Shown one piece after another: positions 47,698-55,828 of a stretch of 64,000 nt of DNA. Made by a program: the position numbers and the translations under genes. Every line of letters starts with the position of its first letter. Positions within the stretch are counted from its first letter, which is position 1. Source of the DNA: Longicatena caecimuris (GTDB taxonomy: Bacteria; Bacillota_I; Bacilli_A; Erysipelotrichales; Erysipelotrichaceae); assembly GCF_004341945.1 (NCBI RefSeq), contig NZ_SMBP01000001.1, positions 148,001 through 212,000 of the forward strand. Direction: 5' to 3'. The notes beneath the pieces were generated by a model that worked only from the letters and a program-made list of their open reading frames with translations, had not been told where the DNA came from and ran no database searches.

Positions 47698-47949
47698 ATG
47701 TGTAATGGTAACTTCAACAGAGGCTTTAACGATGGTAACTTCTTCAACAAAGGTTGTAACTGTTGCTCTTGTAACAACAACTATGATGATGCATTGTTCC
47801 GTGAAGTAGAACGTATTGCTCATCATGCAGCATGCCGCAGAGCAAGAGAAAACCGTTGTGCTCGTCAGTTTGTTAACTGCATGCGTAGTATCGAAGGCGA
47901 TTTTGGATGTGGCTGCAACAACAATTGGAATAACTGCAATCGCTGGTAG
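47698..47949 (+). CDS. Cys/Asn-rich small protein, possible spore-coat type
   Basis: An 83-aa protein of unknown family. It has about eleven cysteines, in clusters CNCCSC near residue 20 and CGC near residue 71, and many Asn, Gly and Phe at both ends. A charged helical centre (about 31-66, DDALFREVERIAHHAACRRA) is rich in Arg and His. No signal peptide. This low-complexity ends/helical centre pattern recalls small spore-surface or metal-binding proteins, but no function is shown. ATG follows AAAGGAGG, the leader has a stable hairpin, and tandem hairpins follow the stop, so it is a real, separately expressed gene. Confidence 0.7.
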   Translation: MCNGNFNRGFNDGNFFNKGCNCCSCNNNYDDALFREVERIAHHAACRRARENRCARQFVNCMRSIEGDFGCGCNNNWNNCNRW

Positions 47950-47955
47950 TATTAC

Positions 47956-48014
47956 AGGGAACGTTCTTGTTCCCTTACATAGCTTTTAAAAAGGACGCGC
48001 ATCACCACGTCCTT
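47956..48014 (+). terminator. Tandem hairpins after the Cys-rich gene
   Basis: AGGGAAC-GTTCTT-GTTCCCT (47956-47975), then AAGGACG/CGTCCTT (47991-48014). Neither has a perfect T-run, so they may act as a terminator or as 3' protection. Confidence 0.55.
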
Positions 48015-48043
48015 CTTAAATAGGTTATCGAAAGGAAATCGAT

Positions 48044-48130
48044 ATGAATATGGAAGGTATCTCTTACAATGAAAGGAAGGAATGCAAGAAAACCATTTCC
48101 ATTTCTATCATAATAGAGCCAATATTATGA
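48044..48130 (+). CDS. Possible 28-aa small ORF
   Basis: ATG follows AAAGGA with 7 nt spacing. The peptide starts MNMEGISYNERKECKK and ends in an isoleucine-rich stretch. Only the ribosome site supports it. Confidence 0.25.
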   Translation: MNMEGISYNERKECKKTISISIIIEPIL

Positions 48131-48268
48131 TATTAGAAATAAGGTACTTATTTCCTGAGATTATAATAACATTTTTCAAAGCTTTTGTAAACCCTTCCAA
48201 AAACTTTTGGGCTATACACTTTCTTATGCAATGTCCGTTTTATAATTGTAAAAATCATCTTATCTTAT

Positions 48269-48296
48269 AAAAAAGCAGTGTTGTCACTGCTTTTTT
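48269..48296. terminator. Bidirectional terminator after nfnB
   Basis: AAAAAAGCAGTG-TTGT-CACTGCTTTTTT, a perfect 12-bp stem starting just past the nfnB stop. Confidence 0.92.
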
Positions 48297-48297
48297 A

Positions 48298-49686
48298 TCA
48301 TTTCTTATTTTGAATATAGGCATCCATCGCTTTTGCTGCTGTTTTCCCAGCACCCATGGCCAAAATAACCGTAGCAGCACCTGTAACAGCATCTCCTCCC
48401 GCAAAGACACCTTCTCTTGTAGTAGCACCATTATCATCGGCAATTAAACAGCCTTTGCGATTTGTTTCCAATCCTTCCGTAGTGGAACGAATTAAAGGAT
48501 TTGGTGAAGTTCCGATAGCCATGATCATACAATCCACATCCAAAACAAAATTACTATCCTTTATTTCTACAGGGCGTCTACGACCGCTTTCATCTGGTTC
48601 ACCTAATTCCATAGATACACATTCCATACCTTTGACCCAGCCGTTTTCATCACCAAGTACACGTACAGGATTAGTTAACAATCTAAAGATGATTCCTTCT
48701 TCTTGTGCATGTTCAACTTCTTCTTTACGGGCAGGAAGTTCTTCCATGCTACGACGATATACGATGGTAACTTCTTCAACTCCCAGACGTTTTGCGCAAC
48801 GAGCTGCATCCATTGCCACATTACCGCCGCCGACGATAACTGCACGTTTTGGATGCTGAATTGGTGTATCAACACCTTCTTTATAAGCTTTCATTAGATT
48901 GCAGCGAGTTAAGAACTCATTTGCTGAATATACACCTTTCAGATTTTCACCTGGCATATTCATAAAGTTAGGCAAACCAGCACCGCTGCCAATAAATACC
49001 GACTCATAACCGGCTTCAAACAAATCATCCACCGATTCACTGCGCCCAATGACCATGTTTGTTTCAATATCTACGCCCATCTGCTTTAAACCATCAATTT
49101 CATTTTGTACGATTGCTTTTGGCAGACGGAATTCAGGAATACCATACATTAACACACCGCCGGCTACATGCAATGCCTCAAAAACGGATACTTGATAACC
49201 CAATTTTGCCAAATCTCCGGCACAAGTCAAGCCTGCAGGGCCAGCACCAACAACAGCAACCTTATGTCCATTGCTGGTAGGTTTTACCGCCTCATCCTTT
49301 ACATGTTCGCGATGCCAATCAGCTACAAAACGCTCTAAACGTCCAATTGCTACTGCTTCACCCTTTACACCACGAACACACTTGCTTTCACACTGTGTTT
49401 CCTGTGGACAAACACGTCCGCAGACAGCAGGTAAAGAACTTGTCTGGCGGATGATCTGATACGCTTTTTCAAATTCTCCATTTTTTACTTCTTCAATGAA
49501 ATCAGGAATATTGACAGCTACCGGACATCCGCTAATACATGGTTTCGTAGGACAATGCAGGCAGCGTTGTGCTTCCTCCATCGCCATTTCTTTCGTATAA
49601 CCAAGGGCTACTTCATCAAAATTATTTCTTCTGACATTCCCATCCTGTGTAGGCATAGGTACTTTTGTCATTGCCATATTTGCCAT
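48298..49686 (-). CDS. nfnB: NfnB-type NADPH/ferredoxin oxidoreductase large subunit
   Basis: A 462-aa flavoprotein homologous to the glutamate synthase small subunit (GltD). The N-terminus holds cysteines for two 4Fe-4S clusters (CLHCPTKPCISGCP and CGRVCPQETQCESKC), followed by two Rossmann motifs, VVGAGPAGLTCAG and VIVGGGNVAMDAA. Next to an NfnA-like subunit it most likely forms the electron-bifurcating transhydrogenase that links NADH, NADPH and ferredoxin. No GltB-type large subunit is nearby, which argues against glutamate synthase. Often annotated gltA. ATG follows AGGGGG across the nfnA stop. Confidence 0.85.
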   Translation of the reverse strand: MANMAMTKVPMPTQDGNVRRNNFDEVALGYTKEMAMEEAQRCLHCPTKPCISGCPVAVNIPDFIEEVKNGEFEKAYQIIRQTSSLPAVCGRVCPQETQCESKCVRGVKGEAVAIGRLERFVADWHREHVKDEAVKPTSNGHKVAVVGAGPAGLTCAGDLAKLGYQVSVFEALHVAGGVLMYGIPEFRLPKAIVQNEIDGLKQMGVDIETNMVIGRSESVDDLFEAGYESVFIGSGAGLPNFMNMPGENLKGVYSANEFLTRCNLMKAYKEGVDTPIQHPKRAVIVGGGNVAMDAARCAKRLGVEEVTIVYRRSMEELPARKEEVEHAQEEGIIFRLLTNPVRVLGDENGWVKGMECVSMELGEPDESGRRRPVEIKDSNFVLDVDCMIMAIGTSPNPLIRSTTEGLETNRKGCLIADDNGATTREGVFAGGDAVTGAATVILAMGAGKTAAKAMDAYIQNKK

Positions 49687-49687
49687 A

Positions 49688-50530
49688 TTATGCAACCCCC
49701 TTCCTCAATAGATTGCAGGCTTCTTCACGTTCTCTAGCCTCAAATTCACGATAGGTAGCACCACGTGACATCGCCTCATCGAAATCAACTTCATGACCAT
49801 CAAAATCCGGACCATCTACACAAGCAAATTTGGTTTTACCACCTACACTCAGACGGCAACCACCACACATGCCTGTACCATCGATCATGATCGGATTCAT
49901 GCTGACAATCGTTTTGATGTTATATTTCTTTGTTAATTCGCAAACAAATTTCATCATAATCAGTGGTCCAATTGCAATGACTTCATCAAAGGTTTCTCCC
50001 TGATTGATCAAATCTTGCAATACATTGGTAACCAGACCTTTTGTACCGGTACTGCCATCATCACTTACCAAATAAGCATGATTGCTCACCTGTTTGAATT
50101 CATCCTCCAGAATGACAAGATCTTTATTTCTAAATCCGGTAATTACCGTCACATCAGCTCCGTTTTCATGTAAAGCCTTCGCTGTTGGATACGCGATTGC
50201 ACAGCCAACGCCTCCACCAATGACACAAACTTTTTTTAAGCCATCCACATGAGATGGTTTTCCTAATGGACCAACAAAATCTAAAATGCTATCTCCTTCA
50301 TTCAATTCATTCAACAGCATAGTTGTTTTTCCAACAATCTGAAAAATAATTGTAATTGTTCCCTTTACACGGTCATAATCCGCAATAGTCAAAGGAATAC
50401 GTTCCCCATTTTCATGCACACGCAAAATGATAAATTGACCAGCCAACGCTTTTTTAGCAACAGCTGGAGCTGCAACCACCATTTTGGTTACGGTTGGGTT
50501 CAGGTTCTCTTTCTCTACGATCTTATACAT
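49688..50530 (-). CDS. nfnA: NfnA-type ferredoxin-NADP reductase subunit
   Basis: A 280-aa PyrK/sulfide-dehydrogenase-alpha family protein: FAD-binding barrel (about 1-95, ERIPLTIADYD), NAD-binding domain (GGGVGCAIAYPTAKAL) and a C-terminal cysteine set (MCGGCRL...FACVDGP) for a 2Fe-2S cluster. It is the small subunit of the Nfn complex and precedes nfnB by 1 bp. The start at 50530 follows GGAAGGAG. Confidence 0.86.
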   Translation of the reverse strand: MYKIVEKENLNPTVTKMVVAAPAVAKKALAGQFIILRVHENGERIPLTIADYDRVKGTITIIFQIVGKTTMLLNELNEGDSILDFVGPLGKPSHVDGLKKVCVIGGGVGCAIAYPTAKALHENGADVTVITGFRNKDLVILEDEFKQVSNHAYLVSDDGSTGTKGLVTNVLQDLINQGETFDEVIAIGPLIMMKFVCELTKKYNIKTIVSMNPIMIDGTGMCGGCRLSVGGKTKFACVDGPDFDGHEVDFDEAMSRGATYREFEAREREEACNLLRKGVA

Positions 50531-50631
50531 AGCTTCTCCTTCCTGAAACTTTTTCATTTATTTCTGAAAAAAGTTCCAACACACCTTTTATTTTACCCTT
50601 TTTCGTTTTAATGTGCAACAGTAAAATCATA

Positions 50632-50666
50632 GAAAAAGAAAGGAAAAGTGGCTTTACTCTTCCTTT
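50632..50666 (-). terminator. Terminator at the end of aroD
   Basis: Leftward AAAGGAA and AGT pair with ACT and TTCCTTT with one mismatch, followed by CTTTTTC. The stem begins in the last codons of aroD. Confidence 0.6.
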
Positions 50667-51424
50667 AAACTCTTATGCAGCATTTCAACCATATTCTTTA
50701 AATCCTTTGCGGCAACTTGTCCTGGTGCACTGGCTTTTGTTGCGGCGCCAAAGGTCATTGCAGAACCAAAGACCTCTCCACATATGCGTGAGACGATACC
50801 ATCCTTCGCCATCGACATGGTGATAATTGGACGATCCGCAAATTGTTCATACATGATATTTGTTGCAGATAACAGTGTTATAACATCCACTTTACTCTGT
50901 GGCATAACGGCCATTTTCGAAATATCCGCATCGCGTTCCTGCATTGTTTTTAGCCGTGCAACAATCTCGTCACAGCTTGGTGTTTTCACGAAATCATGAT
51001 TACTCATCACGATTGCCACTTGATGGTTATGAGCATCTTTAACAATGGTTTTAACTTCTTCTTCCCCAAAAAACAATTCTACATCAATCAGATCCGCATC
51101 CTTACTCATGATAATATCATGATACAATGCTACATAATCTTCTTTCTGTATCGCTTTTTCGCCACCTTCCTGTTTTGTACGAAAGGTCGCTAATATCACC
51201 ATATCGCCTAATGCTTCACGCAATGTATGCAGCATAGCACATGCCTTTGAATGATCCATAATATCATCAAACCAATCCATACGCCATTCTACTACATCAA
51301 CATCTAATTGTTTCAATTCATCTACTTCTGATAACAGTTCTTCTTTATTTTTACCAAGAATCGGAACACAAATCTTTGGCCGTCCTTCTCCGATTACTGT
51401 CTTTCTGACCTTTACCGTTTTCAT
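50654..51424 (-). CDS. aroD: Type I 3-dehydroquinate dehydratase
   Basis: A 256-aa class I enzyme. The general-base His lies in VIVMSNHDFVKTP and the Schiff-base Lys in DISKMAVMPQS. It converts 3-dehydroquinate to 3-dehydroshikimate, the substrate of the AroE domain encoded 700 bp away on the other strand. It is transcribed alone. ATG follows GGAGGAAAA. Confidence 0.94.
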   Translation of the reverse strand: MKTVKVRKTVIGEGRPKICVPILGKNKEELLSEVDELKQLDVDVVEWRMDWFDDIMDHSKACAMLHTLREALGDMVILATFRTKQEGGEKAIQKEDYVALYHDIIMSKDADLIDVELFFGEEEVKTIVKDAHNHQVAIVMSNHDFVKTPSCDEIVARLKTMQERDADISKMAVMPQSKVDVITLLSATNIMYEQFADRPIITMSMAKDGIVSRICGEVFGSAMTFGAATKASAPGQVAAKDLKNMVEMLHKSLKEE

Positions 51425-51883
51425 TTTTTCCTCCTATTGCATATGCTTTAAATGCCTCTAGATTATCATCTCATGAATGGAATACTTTTTAGTCCTTTAT
51501 GCTTTGAATGCTTTTTATTATACCAAGAATTTCTTTATTTTGCTATTCTTTAGGTTATTTAACAATGAAACAACACCTACACACATTATGGCAATTTACC
51601 CAATAACCGTTATTGAACATTCATCATGAAGATAGATACCATCTCCTTCATGCCTGTAAGCGATATGATCGTGTAGTTAAAGAAAAATGATATAATCCTA
51701 ACAATGTCGGTAATTGTATCTATGATCCTAAGACTACATCGTTTCTTATTGGCGTACCAACGGTAGGATCACTCCTTTTATATAACATTGCGCATCTCAC
51801 AACAACAGGCCAATCGCATGCACACAGCCATTAATCTTTTTTCATTATTTTTCATACATCATGCAAATTCATGAAAATAATTA
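51425..51883. other. Intergenic region between aroD and the aro leader
   Basis: No supported gene. It holds a CATGAAG/CTTCATG inverted repeat (51625-51652), a rightward extended -10 TGATATAAT (near 51687-51695) and a GATCCTA/TAGGATC repeat about 33 nt apart (near 51730-51780). An unassigned small transcript is possible. Confidence 0.35.
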
Positions 51884-51912
51884 TTGCATTTTTTGCAGAA
51901 ACATTGTATTCT
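51884..51912 (+). promoter_or_regulatory. Promoter of the aroEK-aroF operon
   Basis: TTGCAT (51884-51889), 17-bp spacer, TATTCT (51907-51912). Transcription would start near 51919, just before the leader-peptide ribosome site. Confidence 0.65.
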
Positions 51913-51934
51913 ATAAGCAATAGGAGTGATACTC

Positions 51935-51979
51935 ATGCATACAACAACCTACGAAACATTTTACTTTTACTTTAGATAG
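51935..51979 (+). CDS. Phe/Tyr-rich leader peptide, 14 aa
   Basis: ATG lies 8 nt after AGGAG. The peptide reads MHTTTYETFYFYFR: three Phe and three Tyr in 14 residues, five of them in a row of aromatic codons just before the stop. The stop overlaps the first of two hairpins that end in an intrinsic terminator before aroEK-aroF. This is the standard design of an attenuation peptide sensing charged tRNA-Phe and tRNA-Tyr, the end products of the shikimate route. Confidence 0.85.
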   Translation: MHTTTYETFYFYFR

Positions 51980-52068
51980 CCCTGAAAAAACCATGATAAA
52001 TTGAATGGTTCCTTTTCAGGGCTTTAATAAAGCATCGAACAGTTATCAGACGTTGATGCTTTTTTTGT
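51978..52068 (+). terminator. Attenuator hairpins of the aroEK-aroF operon
   Basis: Hairpin 1: AGCCCTGAAAA/ACCAT (51978-51994) with ATGGT/TTTTCAGGGCT (52005-52023). Hairpin 2: AAAGCATC (52029-52036) with GATGCTTT (52055-52062) followed by seven T, an intrinsic terminator. Between them GCTTT-AAT-AAAGC (52021-52033) can pair instead and would break hairpin 2, a candidate antiterminator. Confidence 0.78.
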
Positions 52069-52123
52069 TGCAAAGCATGATGTACTTCTATTCATAATCA
52101 TGAGAAAGAAGAGGTAGAAAATT

Positions 52124-53389
52124 ATGAGATATGGACTTATCGGAGAAAAACTCGGGCATAGCTTCTCGAAAGAAATTCATGAGCGCATTGCTGATTATAC
52201 GTATGATCTGATTCCCCTTTCCAAAGAAGCATTTCACGCATTTATGGAAAAACGTGATTTTACCGCAATCAATGTCACGATCCCTTATAAAAAAGAAGTC
52301 ATCCCCTATTTAGATGAAATTGATGAGCATGCAAAAGCTATTGGTGCTGTAAATACCATTGTGAATAAAGAAGGCAAATTGATTGGCTATAATACAGATT
52401 TCACCGGTTTTCATTACATGGTAAAAAAGCATGATGTGCAAATGAAAGGCAAGAAGGTACTGATCATCGGCAACGGTGGAGCATCCGCAGCAATACAGGC
52501 TGTTGTGCAGCATGAACAAGCAAAACAAATGATCATTGTTGATGTGGTTGCAGGAAATGGTGCCATCACATATGATGAATGCTTTTTGCATCATCTAGAT
52601 GCTGAAATTATCATTAACACCTCCCCTGTCGGCATGTATCCTCATATTGGCAATACTCCTATTGACATTACATTGTTTCACAAATGTGAAGCAGTTATGG
52701 ATGTGATTTATAATCCAATTCTAACACGTTTCTGTTTAGAAGCCCAAAATGAAGGTATCAAACATGTCAACGGCTTAGAAATGCTCATTGCACAAGCAAA
52801 ACAAAGCGTTGAGTATTTTCTGAACAAAACCATCGATGATGCCATCATAGATGAAATCTATCAAGATATGTTAATGAAACGCTGCAACATCGTTTTGATT
52901 GGCATGCCAAGTTCAGGAAAAACGACAATCGGTAAAATGCTAGCAAAACGGATGCAGAAAGAGTTCATTGATTTAGATGATAAGATTATTGAAAAAGCTG
53001 GTAAAAGCATTCCTGAAATTTTCACAGAAAGTGGAGAAGCTGGATTTCGCGCTATAGAAACAGAAGTTGCTATTGAGCTTGCGAAAACAAACAATAAGAT
53101 TATCGCGACAGGCGGTGGCACTGTTAAGCATAAAGTGAATATGGATTACTTAAGACAAAATGGCATCACTATTTTCATTGATCGCGATGTCGATAAGTTA
53201 ATTAGTGCTGACCCCAATCGTCCATTGTCAAGCAGTAAGGAAGCTTTGCATAAAATGTATACAGAGCGTATAGCGCTCTATCGAAAGTATGCAGCTTATA
53301 TTGCGGTGAATAACACCGATATAGAAGAAACAGTTAGCGAAATTGAAACAGCTTATCACAGCGTTCTAATCAATGCTGTAAAAGATTAA
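52124..53389 (+). CDS. aroE-aroK: Shikimate dehydrogenase-shikimate kinase fusion
   Basis: A 421-aa fusion. Residues 1-250 are AroE: GLIGEKLGHSFSKEIHE, NVTIPYKKEV (catalytic Lys), GAVNTIV, GNGGASAAIQAV (NADP loop) and HVNGLEMLIAQA. Residues about 256-421 are AroK: P-loop IGMPSSGKTTIGK, FIDLDDKI, GEAGFRAIE and ATGGGTV. It reduces dehydroshikimate and phosphorylates shikimate in one polypeptide. The junction (about 246-256) is short. Separate genes are the usual state, so this fusion is notable. It is the first gene after the attenuator. Confidence 0.94.
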   Translation: MRYGLIGEKLGHSFSKEIHERIADYTYDLIPLSKEAFHAFMEKRDFTAINVTIPYKKEVIPYLDEIDEHAKAIGAVNTIVNKEGKLIGYNTDFTGFHYMVKKHDVQMKGKKVLIIGNGGASAAIQAVVQHEQAKQMIIVDVVAGNGAITYDECFLHHLDAEIIINTSPVGMYPHIGNTPIDITLFHKCEAVMDVIYNPILTRFCLEAQNEGIKHVNGLEMLIAQAKQSVEYFLNKTIDDAIIDEIYQDMLMKRCNIVLIGMPSSGKTTIGKMLAKRMQKEFIDLDDKIIEKAGKSIPEIFTESGEAGFRAIETEVAIELAKTNNKIIATGGGTVKHKVNMDYLRQNGITIFIDRDVDKLISADPNRPLSSSKEALHKMYTERIALYRKYAAYIAVNNTDIEETVSEIETAYHSVLINAVKD

Positions 53390-53407
53390 TAGAAAGAGGA
53401 AAAATTT

Positions 53408-54424
53408 ATGATTATTACATTAAAGAAAAATGCGCCTAAAGACGAGGTCAATAAACTGATTCACAACTTTGAACAAAAAGGCTTATCTGTCACGATGATT
53501 CATGGTGATAATTATAATGTCTTTGGTCTAGTTGGAGATACCTCACGAGTTGATGAAAAATTAGTAAAAGCTCACCCTTTTGTAGAAAATGTTACTCGTA
53601 TTGCCGCTCCATACAAAAAAGCTAATCGCTTATTTCATCCAGCAGATACTATAGTCGATGTAGCTGGTATCAAGGTTGGCGGTAAGGAAAAAATCGTTGT
53701 GATTGGTGGACCTTGCTCAGTAGAGGGTGATAAACAAATTATGGATATTGCCAAAAGTGTGAAAGAAGCCGGTGGCTGTATGCTGCGTGGAGGTGCTTAT
53801 AAACCGCGTACCTCTCCATACGCTTTTCAAGGCATGGGGACAAAAGGCATTCAATGTATGATGCACGCAAGAGAAACATATGGCTTACCTATCGTCAGTG
53901 AGTTAATGAGTGTGGATAAGCTAGATGAATTTGTCGAAAATGTTGATTTGATTCAAATTGGTGCTCGCAACATGCAGAATTTCGATTTATTGAAAGCTGT
54001 GGGACGTGTGAAGAAACCAGTACTATTAAAACGTGGATTAGCAAATACCATTGAAGAATGGATCATGGCAGCAGAGTATATCATGTCAGAAGGAAATGAA
54101 AATGTCATCTTCTGTGAACGCGGGATTCGCACCTTTGAAACGTATACAAGAAACACCTTAGATTTATCGGTAATTCCAATTCTTAAAGAAAAAACGCATC
54201 TGCCGATCATTATTGACCCAAGTCATGCAACCGGTGATTGGAAATTAGTAGAATCTGCTTCTTTAGCAGCCATTGCCGCTGGAGCAGATGGATTGATTAT
54301 CGAAGTTCATAATGATCCAGAAAATGCATGGAGCGATGGAGCGCAATCCTTAAAGCCAGAACGTTTTAAAGAAGTGATTGATAAAGGCAAAGCCATTGCC
54401 ACTGTCATTGGTCGTGATATGTAA
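53408..54424 (+). CDS. aroF: 3-deoxy-7-phosphoheptulonate synthase
   Basis: A 338-aa type I-beta DAHP synthase with an N-terminal ferredoxin-like/ACT-type domain (about 1-70) for feedback control and a catalytic barrel: GGPCSVEG, RGGAYKPRTSPYAFQG, ERGIRTFE and DPSHATGDW. It condenses PEP and erythrose 4-phosphate, the first step of the pathway. It follows aroEK by 18 bp and is under the same attenuator, so a late product controls the entry enzyme. Confidence 0.96.
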   Translation: MIITLKKNAPKDEVNKLIHNFEQKGLSVTMIHGDNYNVFGLVGDTSRVDEKLVKAHPFVENVTRIAAPYKKANRLFHPADTIVDVAGIKVGGKEKIVVIGGPCSVEGDKQIMDIAKSVKEAGGCMLRGGAYKPRTSPYAFQGMGTKGIQCMMHARETYGLPIVSELMSVDKLDEFVENVDLIQIGARNMQNFDLLKAVGRVKKPVLLKRGLANTIEEWIMAAEYIMSEGNENVIFCERGIRTFETYTRNTLDLSVIPILKEKTHLPIIIDPSHATGDWKLVESASLAAIAAGADGLIIEVHNDPENAWSDGAQSLKPERFKEVIDKGKAIATVIGRDM

Positions 54425-54458
54425 CTCATACATTTTACGATCGTAAGCAAATCAAAAA

Positions 54459-54508
54459 AAGTCAGCTCATATATTGCATAAGATTGCAAATGAGTTGGCT
54501 TCTTTTTC
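54459..54508 (+). terminator. Terminator of aroEK-aroF
   Basis: AAGTCAGCTCAT pairs with ATGAGTTGGCTT (two G-T pairs), enclosing TTGC/GCAA, followed by TCTTTTTC. Confidence 0.82.
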
Positions 54509-54567
54509 GTTTACCATAACTTTCGTACTAGTATGATGCTTTTAACATTCCTATTTGTTCTATGTAG

Positions 54568-55599
54568 TTAAAGATAAGAAAAAGCTGAATCTAATGAGCA
54601 AAGAAAGGCAGCAATTAAATCAATACAACTTTCTACATCTTTCCAATCCGCCGTTTCAATAGAAGAATGCATATAGCGTAAAGGCAATGATACCAAACAG
54701 ATAGGTACGCCTTCATTGCTCATATGAATCGTATCTCCATCTGTTGATGTAAACCCTGGCGTAACCTCCCATTGATATGCAATACCATGCTGTTTAGCCA
54801 AAGTCTCCATACGTTTATTCATTGCTTCATTCACAATACTGCTATGGCATAAAATAGCACCTTTCCCTAAAAAAATATCGCCGCCTTCATTATTCTGAAC
54901 ACCTTGATAATCACTGGCAAAGGTTACATCAACGATGATAGCGCAATCGGGTTTCACTGCTTTAACCGCATGGAACGCTCCACGCCGTGTTGTTTCCTCG
55001 CCTGTAGTAGTTGCTGCATACATACCAACAGAAGCTCCCATTTTCTTTGCTTTTCGCACTGCCTCTAAAATGATAAAAGCTCCACCTCGATCATCAATTG
55101 CTCTTGCGGCAAAGCGATTCTTTTGCAGTTCTTGCATATCCACTGCAGCACAGATAACATCGCCAAGCGACACTACTTTTTCACTTTCTTCCTTCGTATC
55201 ACATCCGATATCTATTCGCAAATCATCACTGACGATTGTTCCCTTTGTTTCTAACATTTTATTACATATTACAACTCCATGAATCAGCTCTTTACCAACA
55301 ATTTGTACATGTGTACCCAAGTATAAGATAGGATGTGCCCCTCCGGCCTTTATGACCCCTAATGTTCCATCAGGGTAGATACGATTCACATAAAAACCGA
55401 TTTCATCTACGTGTGCACATAACAATACTTTTTGTTTTGCTTTTGCGTTCAAAACACTAATTAGGGTCTTACTGGCATCCATCCGACTATCTTCACATAC
55501 ATCCTTCATATATTCATAAATAATTTGTTGGATCGCTTTTTCTTTCCCACTTACAGAGATACATGTAAGTAATTCTTTCATAAATGTTTTATTCATCAT
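54568..55599 (-). CDS. M42-family aminopeptidase
   Basis: A 343-aa metallopeptidase of the M42 group (PepA/FrvX/YsdC type). Metal ligands and catalytic residues appear as CAHVDEIGF, AIDDRGG, GEETTRRGA, VDVTFASD and RYMHSSIE. It probably forms a cytosolic tetrahedral 12-mer that trims peptides; substrate preference is not clear. The start at 55599 lies 8 nt after AAAGGA. It is monocistronic. Confidence 0.88.
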   Translation of the reverse strand: MMNKTFMKELLTCISVSGKEKAIQQIIYEYMKDVCEDSRMDASKTLISVLNAKAKQKVLLCAHVDEIGFYVNRIYPDGTLGVIKAGGAHPILYLGTHVQIVGKELIHGVVICNKMLETKGTIVSDDLRIDIGCDTKEESEKVVSLGDVICAAVDMQELQKNRFAARAIDDRGGAFIILEAVRKAKKMGASVGMYAATTTGEETTRRGAFHAVKAVKPDCAIIVDVTFASDYQGVQNNEGGDIFLGKGAILCHSSIVNEAMNKRMETLAKQHGIAYQWEVTPGFTSTDGDTIHMSNEGVPICLVSLPLRYMHSSIETADWKDVESCIDLIAAFLCSLDSAFSYL

Positions 55600-55752
55600 T
55601 TCATCCATCCTTTCCAATTATCAAACATCACAAGATATCATGTCTCATTATTGATAACATCAGTATTCTATACTATAGAGTGTAACGTAATTGCTAGAAA
55701 TATACGAAGGACCTGGCATTCTAAAAGCAAACATAAGCATAAACGATATGCA

Positions 55753-55796
55753 TAAAAATGCTGTTCAGCGTTTGGTTAGAAACAGCTGTTTTTTTA
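55753..55796 (-). terminator. Terminator of degV
   Basis: GCTGTT (55760-55765) and AACAGC (55781-55786) form a stem with T-rich sequence on both sides, after the degV stop. Confidence 0.65.
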
Positions 55797-55828
55797 TATG
55801 CAAAAAAGAAGATACTCCTACATACCTT

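Noticed and set aside
48356-48859. 167-aa rightward ORF
   Set aside because: It is antisense to nfnB, with no ribosome site and composition explained by the opposite frame.
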